From Dugong dugon (taxonomy: Eukaryota; Chordata; Mammalia; Sirenia; Dugongidae), in contig CM057477.1 in assembly GCA_030035585.1 (NCBI GenBank), positions 59,749,447 to 59,813,446 of the forward strand: a stretch of DNA of 64,000 nucleotides. Direction: 5' to 3'. A program made the position numbers and the translations under genes. Positions 32,574 to 45,439 of this stretch are shown one piece after another. A model generated the notes under the pieces. That model did not search any database. It was not told the origin of the DNA and was given only the letters and a program-made list of their open reading frames with translations. Every line of letters begins with the position of its first letter. Within the stretch, counting starts at the first letter, position 1.

Positions 32574-33905
32574 AACAACAAAATAGAACAGAGAGTGCAG
32601 AAATAGACCTACGGCTATATGTTCTATTTATTTATTTTTTACAAAGTTGCCAAGGAAATTCAATGAGGAGAAGATAATTTATTTAATACTTGTTGCTACA
32701 AGAAGTGGAAATTCATATGCAAATGAATAGACTATAGACCTAAATGTAAGAGCTCAAGTTGTAAAACGCCTGAGAATTTTACAGGGAGGGAAATCTCAGT
32801 GACCTTGTGTTAAGCAGAGAATTCTTAAGTAAGACACGAAAAAAACACAAAGCTTTAAAAAATGTATTTATAAATTGTGTTTAATCAAAATGAAATCTTT
32901 CCCTCTTTAGAGGGAAAAGTGTTAACAAAATGCAAAGAGAAGAGCAGGCTGAGAGAAAGTATTTGCAAAGCGTATATCTGATAAAGAACTTGTAGCCAGG
33001 ATATAGAAACAACTCTTACTACTCAATAAGAAGAAGACAGACAGTTCAGTAAAAAAAAAAAAAAAAAAAAATGAGCATAAGGTTTGAGTAGCGAGTTCGC
33101 TAAAGAAGATTTGTAAATGGCAAAAAAGCCCAGGAAAGGATGTTCAATCTCATTAGTCGTTAGGGAAATGCAATATAAAACCATACTGAGGTATCACTAC
33201 ACACCCGCTTGAATGGATATAATAAAGACTGACCATACCAAGTGTTGGCGAGAGTGCTGAGCAACTGGAATTCTCATGTGAGAGATGTGAAATGTTGCAG
33301 CCATTTTGGTAAATATTTTGGCACTTTATTATAAAGTTAAACATACATTTAGCATTTGACCCAGCATTGCTACTGCTAGGTATTTACTTAAGAGAAATGA
33401 AACCCCATGCCCACACTAAGATTTGTACCTGAGTGTTTCTAACAGCTTTAATCATAGTAGTCAAAAACTGGAAACATCCCAAATGTTCATTAACTAGTGA
33501 ATGGATAAACAGGTTATGATATATTTATACTAATGAACACTACTAAGCAATAAAAAGGAATGATCTACTCATACGTAATACTCTAAAGTACTATAATAAT
33601 TGAAAGAAGCCCAACACAAAAGACTTATGGTATTATATTATTCCATTTATATGAAATTCTAGTGAAGGCAAAACTGTAGTGAAAGAAAGTAGATCTTTGG
33701 TTCCTGGGGGCTAAAGTTAGAGTTGTAATTGGTTGCAAATGGGCCTGAGGGAACTTTCTGAGGTGATGGAATTATTCTACATCATGATTATGGTGGTGGT
33801 ACATGATGGTATATTTGTCAAAACTCATCAATTTTTGTACTTAAAATTGGTGATTTTTATTGTATGTAAATTATACCTCAGTAAAGCTGATCAAAAACTT
33901 TAACA
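32574..33905 (+). mobile_element. Old L1 segment: ORF2 end and 3' UTR
   Basis: ACAAAGTTGCCAAGGAAATT, GAGTAGCGAGTTCGCTAAAG and TGTTCATTAACTAGTGAATG follow ORF2 C-terminal order. GGGCCTGAGGGAACTTTCTG and GTAAATTATACCTCAGTAAA are typical of old L1 3' UTRs. It ends without a clear A-tail near 33905. Confidence 0.75.
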
Positions 33906-34510
33906 AGGAAAGATTTTAGCTTTTTCTCTCTGCTGAGTATTAATAGGTCTGTAAGTGTGTGGGGAATGGGAGGAGTCATGGCAATGGGCTGTTAGAATGA
34001 TCAGTCTGAAAAATACAGAGGTGGGGAGGGACGATAGGAGGTGGAGACACTAGCCAGAGAAGGCACCTAGGAATCCAGCTGTAAATGTCTGTGGCACCAA
34101 TGTAAGATGGTAGCTCATACTTCTCCAATGAGTTCCATTTGCCTATGTGGCAGCTTTATCAGGTAGGAGTATAGTTTGGTTGCAAGTAACAGAAAACTCA
34201 AGCCACATGGGCTTAAACATGAAAGGGAATAATTACCTAAAAGTCCAGAGGCAGGGCAGGTTCTAGGTGTCATTTGAGAGGCTGTGGCTTCCGGTCTTAT
34301 CTCTTTCTCTGTGATTCCCTTGGCTCTGCCCTTTTCTGTGTTTGACTTTGCCATAGACCGGCTCTCCCTCATTATGGTGAAATGGCTGCCACAGTTCCTG
34401 GAGCTACACATTTCCTAACTGAACTCTATAAGGGAGAGAGGCTATGATCCTTAGAAGAATATTTAGCTTCTCTCGGTTCATGTTTCTGCCCTTGAATCAT
34501 AATATAGTTT

Positions 34511-34562
34511 TATATGTGTGTGTGTATATACACATATATATAATTTTATATCTATCTATATA
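34511..34562. repeat. TG/TA simple repeat
   Basis: TATGTGTGTGTGTATATACACATATATATAA-type run with self-complementary TGTGTATATACACA, followed by TATCTATCTATATAG. Confidence 0.85.
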
Positions 34563-34890
34563 GTTAGTTTTCCCCTCAGACAGAGAAATAGAAAACAGTT
34601 AGCATGTCCTTTGTTTTTTTTTCATACTGTGGACAAGGAAATGAGGAAAAAATAGGTTTAAAAAGTTTTAGATTTGGACTGAGTAGAGAAAAGACTGTGT
34701 GTGTTTGTGCTTGTGTGAGAGAGATAAGAGGATAGGTTGATGTGAAGCATGACGAGACACACGACAGGAAGGAGGAGAAACAAGTATGAAGGGGGAGAAA
34801 GAAGGAAATTCAGAGAAAGTAAGACTGAAATTACGCATTAGGCTCTGCTTCTAGCAAAAAATATTCACTTGTCTCACCACTTAGCTGTGA

Positions 34891-34954
34891 TAGTTACCAC
34901 CTTAGCATAGTTACCGCCTTAGCATAGTTACCACCTTAGCATAGTTACCACCTT
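34891..34954. repeat. 17-bp minisatellite, about 3.8 units
   Basis: Unit TAGTTACCACCTTAGCA at 34891, 34908 (one change, ACCGCC), 34925 and 34942 (partial, ends TTCC). Confidence 0.92.
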
Positions 34955-35833
34955 CCTTTGTAAGTTGATGGGTGGGCTTAGCATTTTTCATAGTTCAGAA
35001 GTTTCTGTTTTTGTAAAATTTTATTATAAACACTTTGAAACATAGAAAATTTGAAAGAATTTCATAGGGAATATTCCTCCTACCCTCTAAAGTCTACCAT
35101 TAACATTTTACCATCCTTGCTTTATCACGTATCTACCTATCTGTCCATCTAAAACCTTGTTTTGAATGGGCTGATAGTTTGCTGTGGGGAAAATTTTCTC
35201 GCTTTTTGAGCTATGGCCAAAAACACGATTTCATAGGATACTTTGCAAAATGAAATCAAACCAAGGGCCAGATTCACACTAAGAGCTTCAAATTCCCAAA
35301 CCTTGTTATGTAAAAATATTTTCTTATTAGGTTCATAGCAGTTATTACCAAGAATAAAATACATGTGTATGTCCTCAATTACAAAACTCTTAAATTTGTG
35401 TGAAATGAATGAAAGCTATTAAAAATTTGCAAAGACTGTATAACAGTGATGTTAAAATAGCACTCAGTGGCAATTGATCTGATTTGTTTATACTTCTAGA
35501 ACTTAAGCAGCTTTAAAAAGCACACTTTGACGCAAAATTACTAACACAATTTTTTAACTATACGTTTTTCCAGTCCTCAGCTAGAGCTAGGTATGGGGGA
35601 AATAACTAGAATTTAGTATGGGTCTGTAAAAAGCATCACGAAGTTTCCGGAGATTTTCCTTGGTGTATTTGTCCGAATTTTTGTGCTTCATGAAACGTTT
35701 ATAGTTTTCCTTGCTATTTTTCACAGACCTAGATCTGCATATTGAACTGACTACTATCAGGTAGAGTGAATAGTGAGACAAATGTACAACAGGGTACCGC
35801 TTACAAATGTTATTTAAAAAGAAGATTTGAAAT

Positions 35834-38441
35834 CCATCCACCTACACTCAGCTGATCTTTGACAAAGGGCCAAAGTCTATTAAATGGGGAAAAGATATTG
35901 TCTTTAACAAATGGTGCTGACAAAACTGGGTGTCCATCTGTGAAAAAATGAAACAGGACCCATACCTCACACCATACACAAAAAACTAACTCACAATGAA
36001 TCAAAGACCTAAATAGAAAACCTAAAACTATAAAGATCAAGGAAGAAAAAAATAGAGACAAAGCTTGGGGCCCTAACATATGGCATAAATGGAATATAAA
36101 CCATAACTAACAATGCACAAACACCAGAAGATAAAATAGGTGTCATGGATTCAATTGTGTCCCCCTGCAAATATCTCTCGGCTTGGCTGGGTCAGGAATC
36201 CCAGTGTTGTATAATTGTATACCATTTTGTAATCTGATGTGATTTCCTTATGTGTTGTAAATTCAGTCACTATGATCTAATAAGATGGTTTAGCGGCAGT
36301 TATGCTGATGAGGTATACAAGATTAGATAGTGTCTTAAGCCAACCTCTTTTGAGATACAAAAGAGAGAGGCGAGCAGAGACACACGGAAACCTCATACCA
36401 CCAAGAAAGCAATACTGGGAGCAGAGCGCGCCTTTAGACCTGAGGTTCCCACGCTGAGATGCTCCCAGACCAAGGGAAGACTGATGTATCACAGGGACCT
36501 TCCTCTAGAGCAGACAGAGAGAGAAAGCCTTCTCCTGGAGCTGATGCCCTGAATTTGCACTTGTAGCCTACTGGATTGTGAGAGGCCATCCACTTGTATT
36601 CTGTTAGAGCAGCACTAGATGACTAAGACAGTAGATAACTGGGATCTTCTAAAACGTAAACACTTATTCTCATCAAAAGAGTTTACCAAAAGAGTAAAAA
36701 GAGAACCCACAGATTGGGAAAAATAATTTTGACTATGACATATCTGACAGGGGTCTAATTTCTAAAATCTATTAAATGCTTCAACACCTCAACAAAAAGA
36801 CAATCCAATTTAAAAAATGGGCAAAGGATATGAACAGATACTTAATCAAAGAAGACATTCAGGTGGCTAACAGACACCGTAAGGAAATGCTAGCAATCAT
36901 TAGCCATTAGAAAAATACAAATCAAAACTACAGTGAGATACTATCTCACACTGGTAATAATGGCACTGATCAAAAAAAAAAAAAAAACCCAGAAAACAAC
37001 AAATGTTGGAGAGGTTGCAGGGAGATTGGAACTCTCATACATACACTGCTAGTGGGAATGTAAAATGGTGCAACCACTATGGAAAACGATATGGCACTTC
37101 CTTAAAAAGCTAGGATAGACATACTGTATGATCTAGCAATCCCACAGCTAAGACTATATCCTACGGAAACAAGGGCCATCTCATGAACAGACACATGCAC
37201 ACCCATGTTCATTGCAGCATTATTCACAAGAGCAAAAAGATGTAAACAACCTAAGTGCCCATCCACAGATGAATGGATAAACAAATTATGGTGCATACAC
37301 ACAAATGGTATACTCTGCAACAATAAAGAACCGATGAATCTGGAAACATCTCACCACATGAATGAATCTGGAGGGCATTATGCTGAGTGAAGTAAGACAG
37401 TCACAAAAGGACAATAACTGTATGAGACCACTATTATAAAAACTAAAGAAAAGGTTTACACACAGAAAGAAAGAATCTTTGATAGTTATGAGGGAGGGGA
37501 GGGATGGGGAGGGGAAATCACTAAGCAGATAGTAGACAAGTGTTAAGTTAACTTTGGTGACAGGAAAGACAGCACACAATATAGAGGGAGTCAGCACAAC
37601 TGGACCAAGGCAAAGTCTTAGAAGCTTCCTAGACACGTCTAAACACCTTGAAGGACCAAGTTAGTGGGGCTGATGGCTGGGGACCATGGTCTTGGGAGAC
37701 GTGTAGATCAATTGGCATAACATAGTTCATAAAGAAAATGTTCCACAGTCTACTGTGGTGAGTAGCTTCTGGAGTCTTAAAAGCTTGCACGCGGCCATCT
37801 AAGGTACATCCAGTGGTCTCACCCTGCCGGAACAAAGGAGAATGAAGAAAACCAAAGACACAAGGAAAATATTAGTCCAGTGAACTGATGGACCACATAA
37901 ACCACAGCCTCCACCAGCCTGAGCCCAGAAGAATTAGATGGTGCCTGGCTATCACCACCAACTGCTCTGAGAGGATCACAATACAGTGTCCCAGACATAG
38001 CAGGAGAAAAATGTAGAACAAAATTCAAATGCACAAAAAAAGACTAGACTTAATGGTCTGACAGAGACTGGAGGAACCCCTGAGACTGTGGCCCCCAAAC
38101 ACCCTTCTAATTAAGACCTGAAGCTACTCCTAAAGCTCACCTTTCAGCCAGATTAGACAGGCCTATAAAACAAACAGTAACGTAATTGAGGAATGTGCTT
38201 TTTACTTCAGGTATACAAAATCAAATGGGCAACACCTGTCCAAAAGCAAAGCTGAAAAGGCAGGGAGGGACAGGAAAACGGGACGAATGGAAATAGGGAA
38301 CCCACGGTAGAATGGGGGAGAGTGCTGACACAATGCAGGGATTGCAACCAATGTCACAAAACAATTTGTGTATAAATTTTTGAATGAGAAACTACTTTGC
38401 TCTGTAAACTTCCATCTAAAGCACAAGCAAAAAAAAAAAAA
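35834..38441 (+). mobile_element. 5'-truncated L1 with full 3' UTR, split by an LTR
   Basis: Begins in the ORF2 C-terminal region (CAGCTGATCTTTGACAAAGG) and ends with a long 3' UTR (from about 37490) and an A-run at 38428-38443. AAGATTTGAAAT (35822-35833) and AAGGTTTGAATT (38442-38453) agree at ten of twelve bases as flanking duplications. ORF2 is full of stops. The LTR at 36141-36630 is a later insertion. Confidence 0.88.
36141..36630 (+). mobile_element. MaLR-like solo LTR inside the L1
   Basis: 490 bp, TGTCATGGATTCAATTGTGT to GATGACTAAGACA. Carries TTTGAGATACAAAAGAGAGA in the TATA region. The L1 continues across (AGAAGATAAAATAG on the left, GATAACTGGGATCTTCTAAA on the right). Related to THE/MLT1-type LTRs by its general plan (GTGAGA before GGCCATCCACTTGT, GTTAGAGCAGCAC at the end). 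Confidence 0.85.
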
Positions 38442-38596
38442 AAGGTTTGAATTTTTATACAGTCAAATTTCTGCCAAGAGAGGAATTCAGAATTAATTTT
38501 TGTTTATGCAAAGCCCATATGTTGTTTTATACAGTTCAGAAAGGCATGCAAATTGACAGGCTTCTACATCTGTATCTCACAGAATACATATGTGCC

Positions 38597-38756
38597 ATTG
38601 CTGCTGTTAGATGCTGTCAGTCACTTCCGACTCATAGCAACCCTACAGGGCAAAGTAGAACTGCCCTGTAGGGTTTCCAAGCAGCGGCTGGTGGATTTGA
38701 ATGGCTGACCTCTTGGTTAGCAGCGGAGCTGTTAACCGCTATGCCACCAGGGCCCC
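38597..38756 (-). mobile_element. AfroSINE, short form
   Basis: CTGTCAGTCACTTCCGACTC tail side, AAGCAGCGGCTGGTGGATTT junction, GCTATGCCACCAGGGCCCC head side. ATACATATGTGCCAT on the left and ATACATGTGTGCCAT on the right look like a target-site duplication (38583-38602 and 38757-38771). Confidence 0.93.
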
Positions 38757-39248
38757 ATACATGTGTGCCATAGGTACTGCTCATTTCTTTCTTGTTTTTT
38801 AATAGAAAACCTATTAGAAAGATAGCAAAAAACCAAATGGATAGTATGATACATGTCAGTTGGTTTCCTGACTACCGAATCTCCTGAGATAAGGCAAGAA
38901 ACTCAGTAAAATCAGGAGGGGGCCTGAAGAGTGGAGGGAAAGAAGCCACTGAGAGACAGGAAGGAGCAGGGAAGGACAAGGGAGGGTCTCCTCAGACATT
39001 TTACCTGCTTCACAGTTTTTCTCAATTCTGGCTGTGGAAGATATTGCTGTAATACTCTTACATACAGCATATGCTCCATAAATGTTGATGGCTCTGTCTA
39101 ATATATGTAGGAAGGACATATTAAATGCGAGAGTTAGGAATTGTGTTTTTAGCAATGTTCATCAGCCTTTTACTTGCATTATTAGGCACTGATGATTAGT
39201 AGTTTTTTATTCCCTGCAGTTGTTCTATATTTCCTATCCTTCAGAGAA
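38757..39248. other. Unassigned
   Basis: A 99-codon minus-strand frame (38856-39155) has no recognisable motif. No repeat signature. Confidence 0.4.
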
Positions 39249-39410
39249 AGGAGCCCTGATGCTGTAGTGGTTAAGCGTTTGGCTGCTAACCAAAAGGTCT
39301 GCAGTTTGAATCCACCAGACACTCCGTGGAAACTCTATGGGGCAGTTCTGCTTTGTTCTGTAGGGTCACTATGAGGCAGAGTTAACTCGACGGCAACGGG
39401 TTTGATTTTT
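39249..39410 (+). mobile_element. AfroSINE, short form
   Basis: GGAGCCCTGATGCTGTAGTG head, GTTTGAATCC B-box region, CTCCGTGGAAACTCTATGGG junction, tail AGTTAACTCGACGGCAACGG followed by GTTTGATTTTTGG. TTCAGAGAAA occurs on both sides (39240-39249 and 39417-39426), a likely duplication. Confidence 0.93.
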
Positions 39411-39604
39411 GGTTTTTCAGAGAAAAGCTAAAGAAGCCTATCCTATTTTTCTTCAAATGACTTTAAAGCTTTATTCTGTCTCTATGTATCTGTATGTGCA
39501 CGTATCTATATTTATACATCTCACTTCTATAAAATACTATTTAAGTTGATATTTATGAATAGCCATTAGTTTGTTATTGCCATAGTCAGCACAGTTTAAG
39601 TAAG

Positions 39605-40083
39605 TGTCATGGTTTGCATTATGTCCCCCCAAAAATGTGTGTATCAGTTTGGCTAGGCCATGATTCCTGGTACTGTGTGATTTTTCCTGTATGTTGTAAA
39701 CCTGCCTCTATTATGTTAATGAGGGAGGATGGGTGGCAGTTGTGTTAGTAAGGCAGGATGTGATCTACAAGACTGGATTGTGTCTTGAGGCAATCTCTTG
39801 AGATATAAAAGACAAGTGAGCAGTGAGACAGGGGGACGTCATACCATCAAGAAAGCAGTGCTGGGAGCAGAGCGTGTCCTTTGGACGGGGGTCTCTGTGC
39901 CAAGAAGCTCCTAGTCCAGGGGAACACTGATGAGAAGGCCGACAGAGAAAGAAAGCCCTCCCCTGGAACTGACGCCCTGAATTTGGACTTTAGCCTACTT
40001 TGACTGTGAGGAAATAAACTTCCCTTCATTAAAACCACCCACATGTGGTATTTCTGTTATAGCAGCACTAGATGACTAAGACA
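39605..40083 (+). mobile_element. MaLR-like solo LTR
   Basis: 479 bp, TGTCATGGTTTGCATTATGT to GATGACTAAGACA. Preceded by GTAAG and followed by ATAAG, a near-perfect 5-bp duplication. Contains GAGATATAAAAGACAAGTGA (TATA region) and GAGGAAATAAACTTCCCTTC near its 3' end. Confidence 0.87.
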
Positions 40084-40245
40084 ATAAGGTTATATACCTG
40101 ATTTACTTCACTCATGGAAATGTAACTGATTTTCTTGGCGTTCTGGTTTAAAAACATTGCTTTTGATTTAGCCAAATTTCTGTCTAAATTTAGAGGGCAG
40201 TATACTTAGAAATGTTCAATTGTTATTTTAAAATTATATTATTGC

Positions 40246-40257
40246 TCTGTTGTTTGT
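40246..40257 (+). repeat. Target-site duplication of the full-length L1, tail side
   Basis: TCTGTTGTTTGT. Matches TCTATTGTTTGT at 47872-47883 with one difference. Confidence 0.8.
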
Positions 40258-41449
40258 TTTTTAATGAAAGTTTACAGGTCAAGTTAGTTTCTCCTACAAA
40301 ACTTTATACACACACTGCTGTGTGACCCTAGTTGCACTCCCCATACTGTGACAGCACACTCCTCCTTTCTACTGGGGATTTCTCATGTCCGTTCAGCCAG
40401 CTCCTGACCCTGTCTGCCTTCTCATCTCGGCTCCAAACAGGAACTGCCCATTTAGACTCATTGTATATACTTGTGAGCTAAGAAGCATGCTCTTCAGAAG
40501 TACCATTTTATGTCTTATAGTCCAGTCTAATCTTTGTCTGAAGAGTTGGCTTTGGGAATGATTTTAGTTTGGGGCTAACAGAGAGTCTGGGGGCCATGTC
40601 TTCCAGGGTCCCTCTAGTCTCAGTCATACCATTAAGTCTAGTCTGTTTACTCAGTTTTGAGTTCTGCAGGCCACTTTCCTCCAGCTCCTTCAGGGACTCT
40701 CTGTTGTGTTCCCTGTCAGGTGGTCATTGGTGGTAGCCAGGTACCGTCTAGTTCTTTGTCTCATGCTGATGGAGTCTCTGGTTTATGTGACACTTTTTGT
40801 CTCTTTAGCTAGTATTTTCTTTTGTCTTTGGTGTTCTTCATTCTCGTTTGCTTCAGGTGGGTTGGGACCAATTGATGCATATTAATGGCCGCTTGCTAGT
40901 GTTTAAGACCCCACACGCCACTCACAAAGTGGGATGCAGAACACTTCCTTAATAAACTTTGTTATGCCGGTTGACCCTAGATGTCCTGTGAAACCATGGT
41001 CCTCAGAGCCCAGCCCCTGCTACTCTGTCCTTCCAACTGTTTGGTTGTATTCAGGAAACTTCTTAGCTTTTGGTTTAATCCAGTTGTGCTGACTTCCCTT
41101 GTAGTGTGTGTTTTCCGTCCCTTCGCCTAATGCAATTCTTGTCTACTATCTAGTTAGTGAATATCCCTCTCACTCCCTTCCCACCCTTGAAACCATCAAA
41201 GAATATTTTCTTCTTTGTTTAAACCTTTTCTTAAGTTCTTATAATAGCACTGTTATACAGTATTTGTCCTTTTGTGACTGACTGAATTTCACTCAGCATA
41301 ATGCCTTCCAGATTCATCCATGTTATGAGGTGTTTCATGGATTGTTATTCTTTATTGTTGCATAGTATTCCATTGTATGAGTACACCATAATTTGTTTAT
41401 CTCTTCTTCCATTGATGGGCACCTAGTTTGTTTCCATCTTTTTGCTATC

Positions 41450-44400
41450 ATGAACAGTGCTGCAGTGAACATGGATGTGCACATATCTACTCATGTGACG
41501 GCTCGTATTTCTCTAGGATATATTCCAAGGAGTAGGATTGCTGGATCATATGGTGCTTCTATTTCTAGCTTTTTAAGGAAGCACCAAATCGATTTCCAAA
41601 AGTGGTTGTACCATTTTACATTCCCATCAACAGTGTATAAATGCTCCAGTCTCTCCCCAACCTCTACATTTGTTATTTTGTGTTTTCTGGATTAATGATA
41701 GCCTTGTTGGGATGAAACGGTATCTCATTGTAGTTTTGATCTGCATTTCTCTAATCGCTAATGATCATGAGCATCTCCTCATGTGTCTGGTAGCTACCTG
41801 AATGCCTTCTTTGGCGAAGTGCCTTTTCCTATCCTTTGCCCATTTTTTAATTGGGTTATTTGTCTTTTTGAGGTTTTGCAGGATCTTGTAGATTTTAGAG
41901 ATGAGATGCTGATTGGATTTGTCGTAGCCAAAATGTTTTTCCCAGTCTGTAGGTAGTCTTTTTACTCTTTTGGGGAAGTCTTTTGATGAGCGTAAGTGTT
42001 TGATTTTTAGGAGTTCCCAGTTATCTAGTTTCTCTTCTGGTGTTTGTGCATTGTTAGTATTGTTTTGTATTCTGTTTATGCCATGTGTTAGAGCTCCTAG
42101 CATTGTCCTTATTTTTTCTTCCATTATATTTATCACTTTAGATTTTATATTTAGGTCTTTGATCCATTTTGAGTTAATTTTTGTGCATGGTGTGAGGTAT
42201 GAGTCTTGTTTCAATTTTTTGCAGATGGATATCCAGTTATGCCAGCACTATTTGTTAAGAGATTGCCTTTTCCATATTTAACAAACTTTGGGCCTTTGTC
42301 AAATATCAGCTGCTCAAGATGAATTTATGTCTGGATTCTCAATTCTGTTCACTGGTCTGTGTCTCTGTTGTTGTACTAGTACCAGACTGTTTTGTCTACC
42401 ATGGCAGTATAATAGTTTCTAAAATCAGGTAGCATGAGGCCTCCCACTTTGTTCTTCTCGAGTAATGTTTTACTTATCTGGGACATCTTCCCTTTCCATA
42501 TAAAGTTGGTGATTTGTTTCTCCATCTCATTAAAAAATGCCATTGGAATTTGGATCAGGATTGCATTGTATCTGTAGATCGCTTTGGGTAGAATTGACGT
42601 TTTCATAATGTCGAGTCTTCCTATCCATGTGCAATGTATGTTTTTCCACTTATGCAGGTTTCTTGCAGTAGTGTTTTGTAGTTTTCATTGTATAGATCTT
42701 TTACGTCTCTGGTTAGATTTATTCCTAAGTATTTTATCTTCTTGGGGGCTATTGTAACTGGTATTGATTTGGTGATTTCCTCTTTGAGGTTCTCTCTGTT
42801 GGTGTAAAGGAATCCAACTGATTTTTGTATGTTTATCTTGTATCCTGAAACTTTGCTGAAATCTTCTGTTAGTTCCAGTAGTTTTCTTGTGGATTCTTCG
42901 GGGTTTTCTTTGTATAAGATCATATCATCTGCAAATAGAGATACTTTCACTTCTTCCTTACCAGTTTGGATGCTCTTTATTTCTTTTTCTAGCCTAATTC
43001 CTCTGGCTAGGACCTCCAGCACAATGTTGAATAAGAGTGGTGATAAAGGGCATCCTTGTCTGGTTCCCATTCTCAAGGGGAATGTTTTCAAAGTCTCTCC
43101 ATTTAGGATGATGTTGACTGTTGGCTTTGTATAAATACCCTTAATTATGTTGAGGAATTTCCCTTCTATTCCTGTTTTCTTGAGAGTTTTTCATGAATGG
43201 GTATTGGACTTTGTCAAATACCTTTTCTGCATCGATTGATAAGATCATGTGGTTTTTATCTTTTATTTATGTGATGGATTACATTGATTGTTTTTGTGAT
43301 ATTGAACCATCCCTGCATACCTGGTATAAATCTCACTTGGTCATGGAGAATTATTTTTTTGATATGTTGTTGAATTCTACTGGCTAGAATTTTGTTGAGG
43401 ATTTTTGCATCAATGTTCACGAAGGATATTGGCCTGTAATTTTCTTTTTTTGTGGTGTCTTTACCTGGTTTTGGTATCAGGGTTATGCTGGCTTCATAGA
43501 ATGAGTTTGGGAGTATTCCATCTTTCTCTATACTCTGAAATACCTTTAGTAGTAGTGGTGTTAACTCTTCTCTGAAAGTTTGGTAGAATTCTCCAGAGAA
43601 GCTGTCAGGACCAGGGCTTTTTTTTATTGGGAGTTATTTAATTACCTTTTCAATCTTTTCTTTTGTGATGGGTTTATTTATTTGTTCTACCTCTGTTTGT
43701 TTGTTTAGGTGGGTAGTGTGTTTCTAGAAATTTATGCATTTTGTCTAGGTTTTCAAATTGTTAGAGTACAGTTTTTCATAGTATTCTGTTGGATACTTTT
43801 AATTTCCGTTGGGTCTGTTGTGATATTGTCCATTTCATTTCTTATTCGGGTTATTTCCTTCTTCTGTTTTTCTTTTGTCAGTTTGGCCAACGGTTTATCG
43901 ATTTTGTTGGTCTTTTCAAAGAACCATATTTTGGTCTTGTTAACTCTTTCAGTTGTCTTTCTATTCTCTATTTCATTTAATTCTACTCTAATTTTTATTA
44001 TTTCCTTTCTTCTGGTGCCTGAGGGCTTCTTTTGCTGCTCTCTTTCTATTTCTTTGAGTTGTAGGGTTAATATTTTGATTTTGGCCCTTTCTTCTTTAAG
44101 GATGTGTGCATTTATTGCTATAAACTGACCTCTGAGCACTGCTTTTGCTGTGTCCCAAAGATTCAGGTAGGATATGTTTTCATTCTCATTTGATTCTGTG
44201 AATTTCTTCATTCTGTCCTTAATTTCTTCTAAAACCCAGTAGTTTTTGAGCAAGGTGTTGTTCAGTTTCCATGTGTTTGATTTTTTTTCCTTGCTTTTTC
44301 TGTTATTGATTTCTGCTTTTATAGCTTTATGGTCAGAAAAGATTCTTTGTAATATTTTGATGCTTTGGATTCTGTTAAGGCTTGCTTTGTGGCCTAATAT

Positions 44401-45059
44401 GTGGTCTGTTCTGCAGAATGTTCCCTGTGCATTGGAAAAGAAAGTATACTTGGCTGCTGTTGGGTGGAATGTTTGGTATATGTCTGTGAGATCAAGCTGG
44501 TTGATTGTAGCATTTAGATCTTCCGTATCTTTGTGGAGCTTCTTTCTGGATGTTCTCTCCTTCACCGAAAGTGGTGTGTTGAAGTCTCCTACTATTATTG
44601 TGGAGCTGTTTATCTCTCTTTTCAATGCTGTTAGGGTTTTTAAAATGTATGTTGGAGCCCTGTTGATGAGTGGGTAAATATTTATTATGGTTATGTCTTC
44701 CTGGTGTATTGACCCTTTAATCATTATATAGTATCCTTGCTTATCCTTTGTGGTGGATTTTACTTTGAAGTCTATTTTGTCAGAGATTAATATTGCCACT
44801 CATGCTCTTTTTTGAGTGTTGTTTGCTTGATATATGTATTTCCATCCTTTGAGTTTTAGTTTGTGTCTTTAAGTCTAAAGTGTGTCCCTTGTAGGCAGCA
44901 TATAGATGGATGGTGTTTTTTTATCCAATCTGCCACTCTCTGTCTCTTTATTGGTGCATTTAGTCCATTTACATTCAGCGTAATTATTGATAGGTATGAG
45001 TTTAGTGCTGTCATTTTGATGTCTTTTTTGGTGTGTTGTTGACAGTTTCTTTGTTCCAC
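41450..45059 (-). pseudogene. L1 ORF2: endonuclease and reverse transcriptase, broken
   Basis: Five frames in order. 45059-44856: endonuclease start (SIITLNVNGLNAPIKR) with CCLQGTH, where Gly occupies the catalytic Glu position. 44799-43753 (348 codons): GDFNTPLS and the SDHKAI catalytic His pair. 43091-42621: RT with [13 protein letters not shown] and FADDMILY. 42606-42376 and 42214-41765: thumb and C-terminal region (NNPIKKWAKDRKRHF). At least four breaks and a lost endonuclease residue, so it cannot retrotranspose. The C-terminal limit is approximate. Confidence 0.9.
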
Positions 45060-45439
45060 TTAATTTTCTGTGCTGAGTCATTTTTCCTTATGTATTTTTA
45101 TCTTTTTCGTTATTGATTTTGTATTTGTTGAGTCTTTATGTTTTTCTTGTTTTTTATTTTTATATGTAGGATTGTTAGTTTCCTTTGTGGTTACCTTAAT
45201 ATTTACCCCTATTTTTCTAAGTTTAAACCAGTCTTTTATTTAGTTTTATCACCTTATCTTCCTCTCCATATGAAAGATCTATGACTACATTTTTAGCCCC
45301 TCTTTTTTGTTTTAATGTTGTCATCTTTTGCGTATTGATGTCTCTGTTTCCCTATTTTCGGCGTTTTAGCTTTGATTTACTTCTGTGACATTCCCTATCT
45401 GGGTTGATATCTGGTTACGGTGTCCTGTATTCTAGTCTT

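Larger units (their letters stand above)
19920..33905 (+). mobile_element. Old L1, outermost layer of the nest, interrupted many times
   Basis: Recognisable pieces in order: 5' part (19920-20656, ending CCAGCAACCAATCAAAATAT), ORF1 to ORF2 endonuclease region (27038-28688 and 29201-29372), reverse transcriptase region (30825-31095), ORF2 C-terminal region (31893-32326), and ORF2 end plus 3' UTR (32574-33905). The pieces are colinear and all on the plus strand, so I read them as one L1M-like element broken by later insertions. Some ORF2 sequence is also missing between 29372 and 30825. Confidence 0.65.
33906..35833. other. Mostly unassigned, with small repeats
   Basis: 34130-34440 resembles an ancient repeat (GGTTGCAAGTAACAGAAAAC, AAATGGCTGCCACAGTTCC) that I cannot name. 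35030-35150 (CATTTTACCATCCTTGCTTTA then CTATCTGTCCATC) may be an old LINE scrap. Short minus-strand frames (34115-34411, 35149-35364, 35587-35841) have no domains. Confidence 0.4.

Noticed and set aside
34891-34954. CRISPR-like array
   Set aside because: Direct units without spacers in a mammalian genome. It is a minisatellite.
43709-44677. Hydrophobic plus-strand frames (139 and 143 codons) as membrane proteins
   Set aside because: They are antisense to L1 ORF2. The hydrophobicity comes from reading T-rich antisense of an A-rich coding strand.
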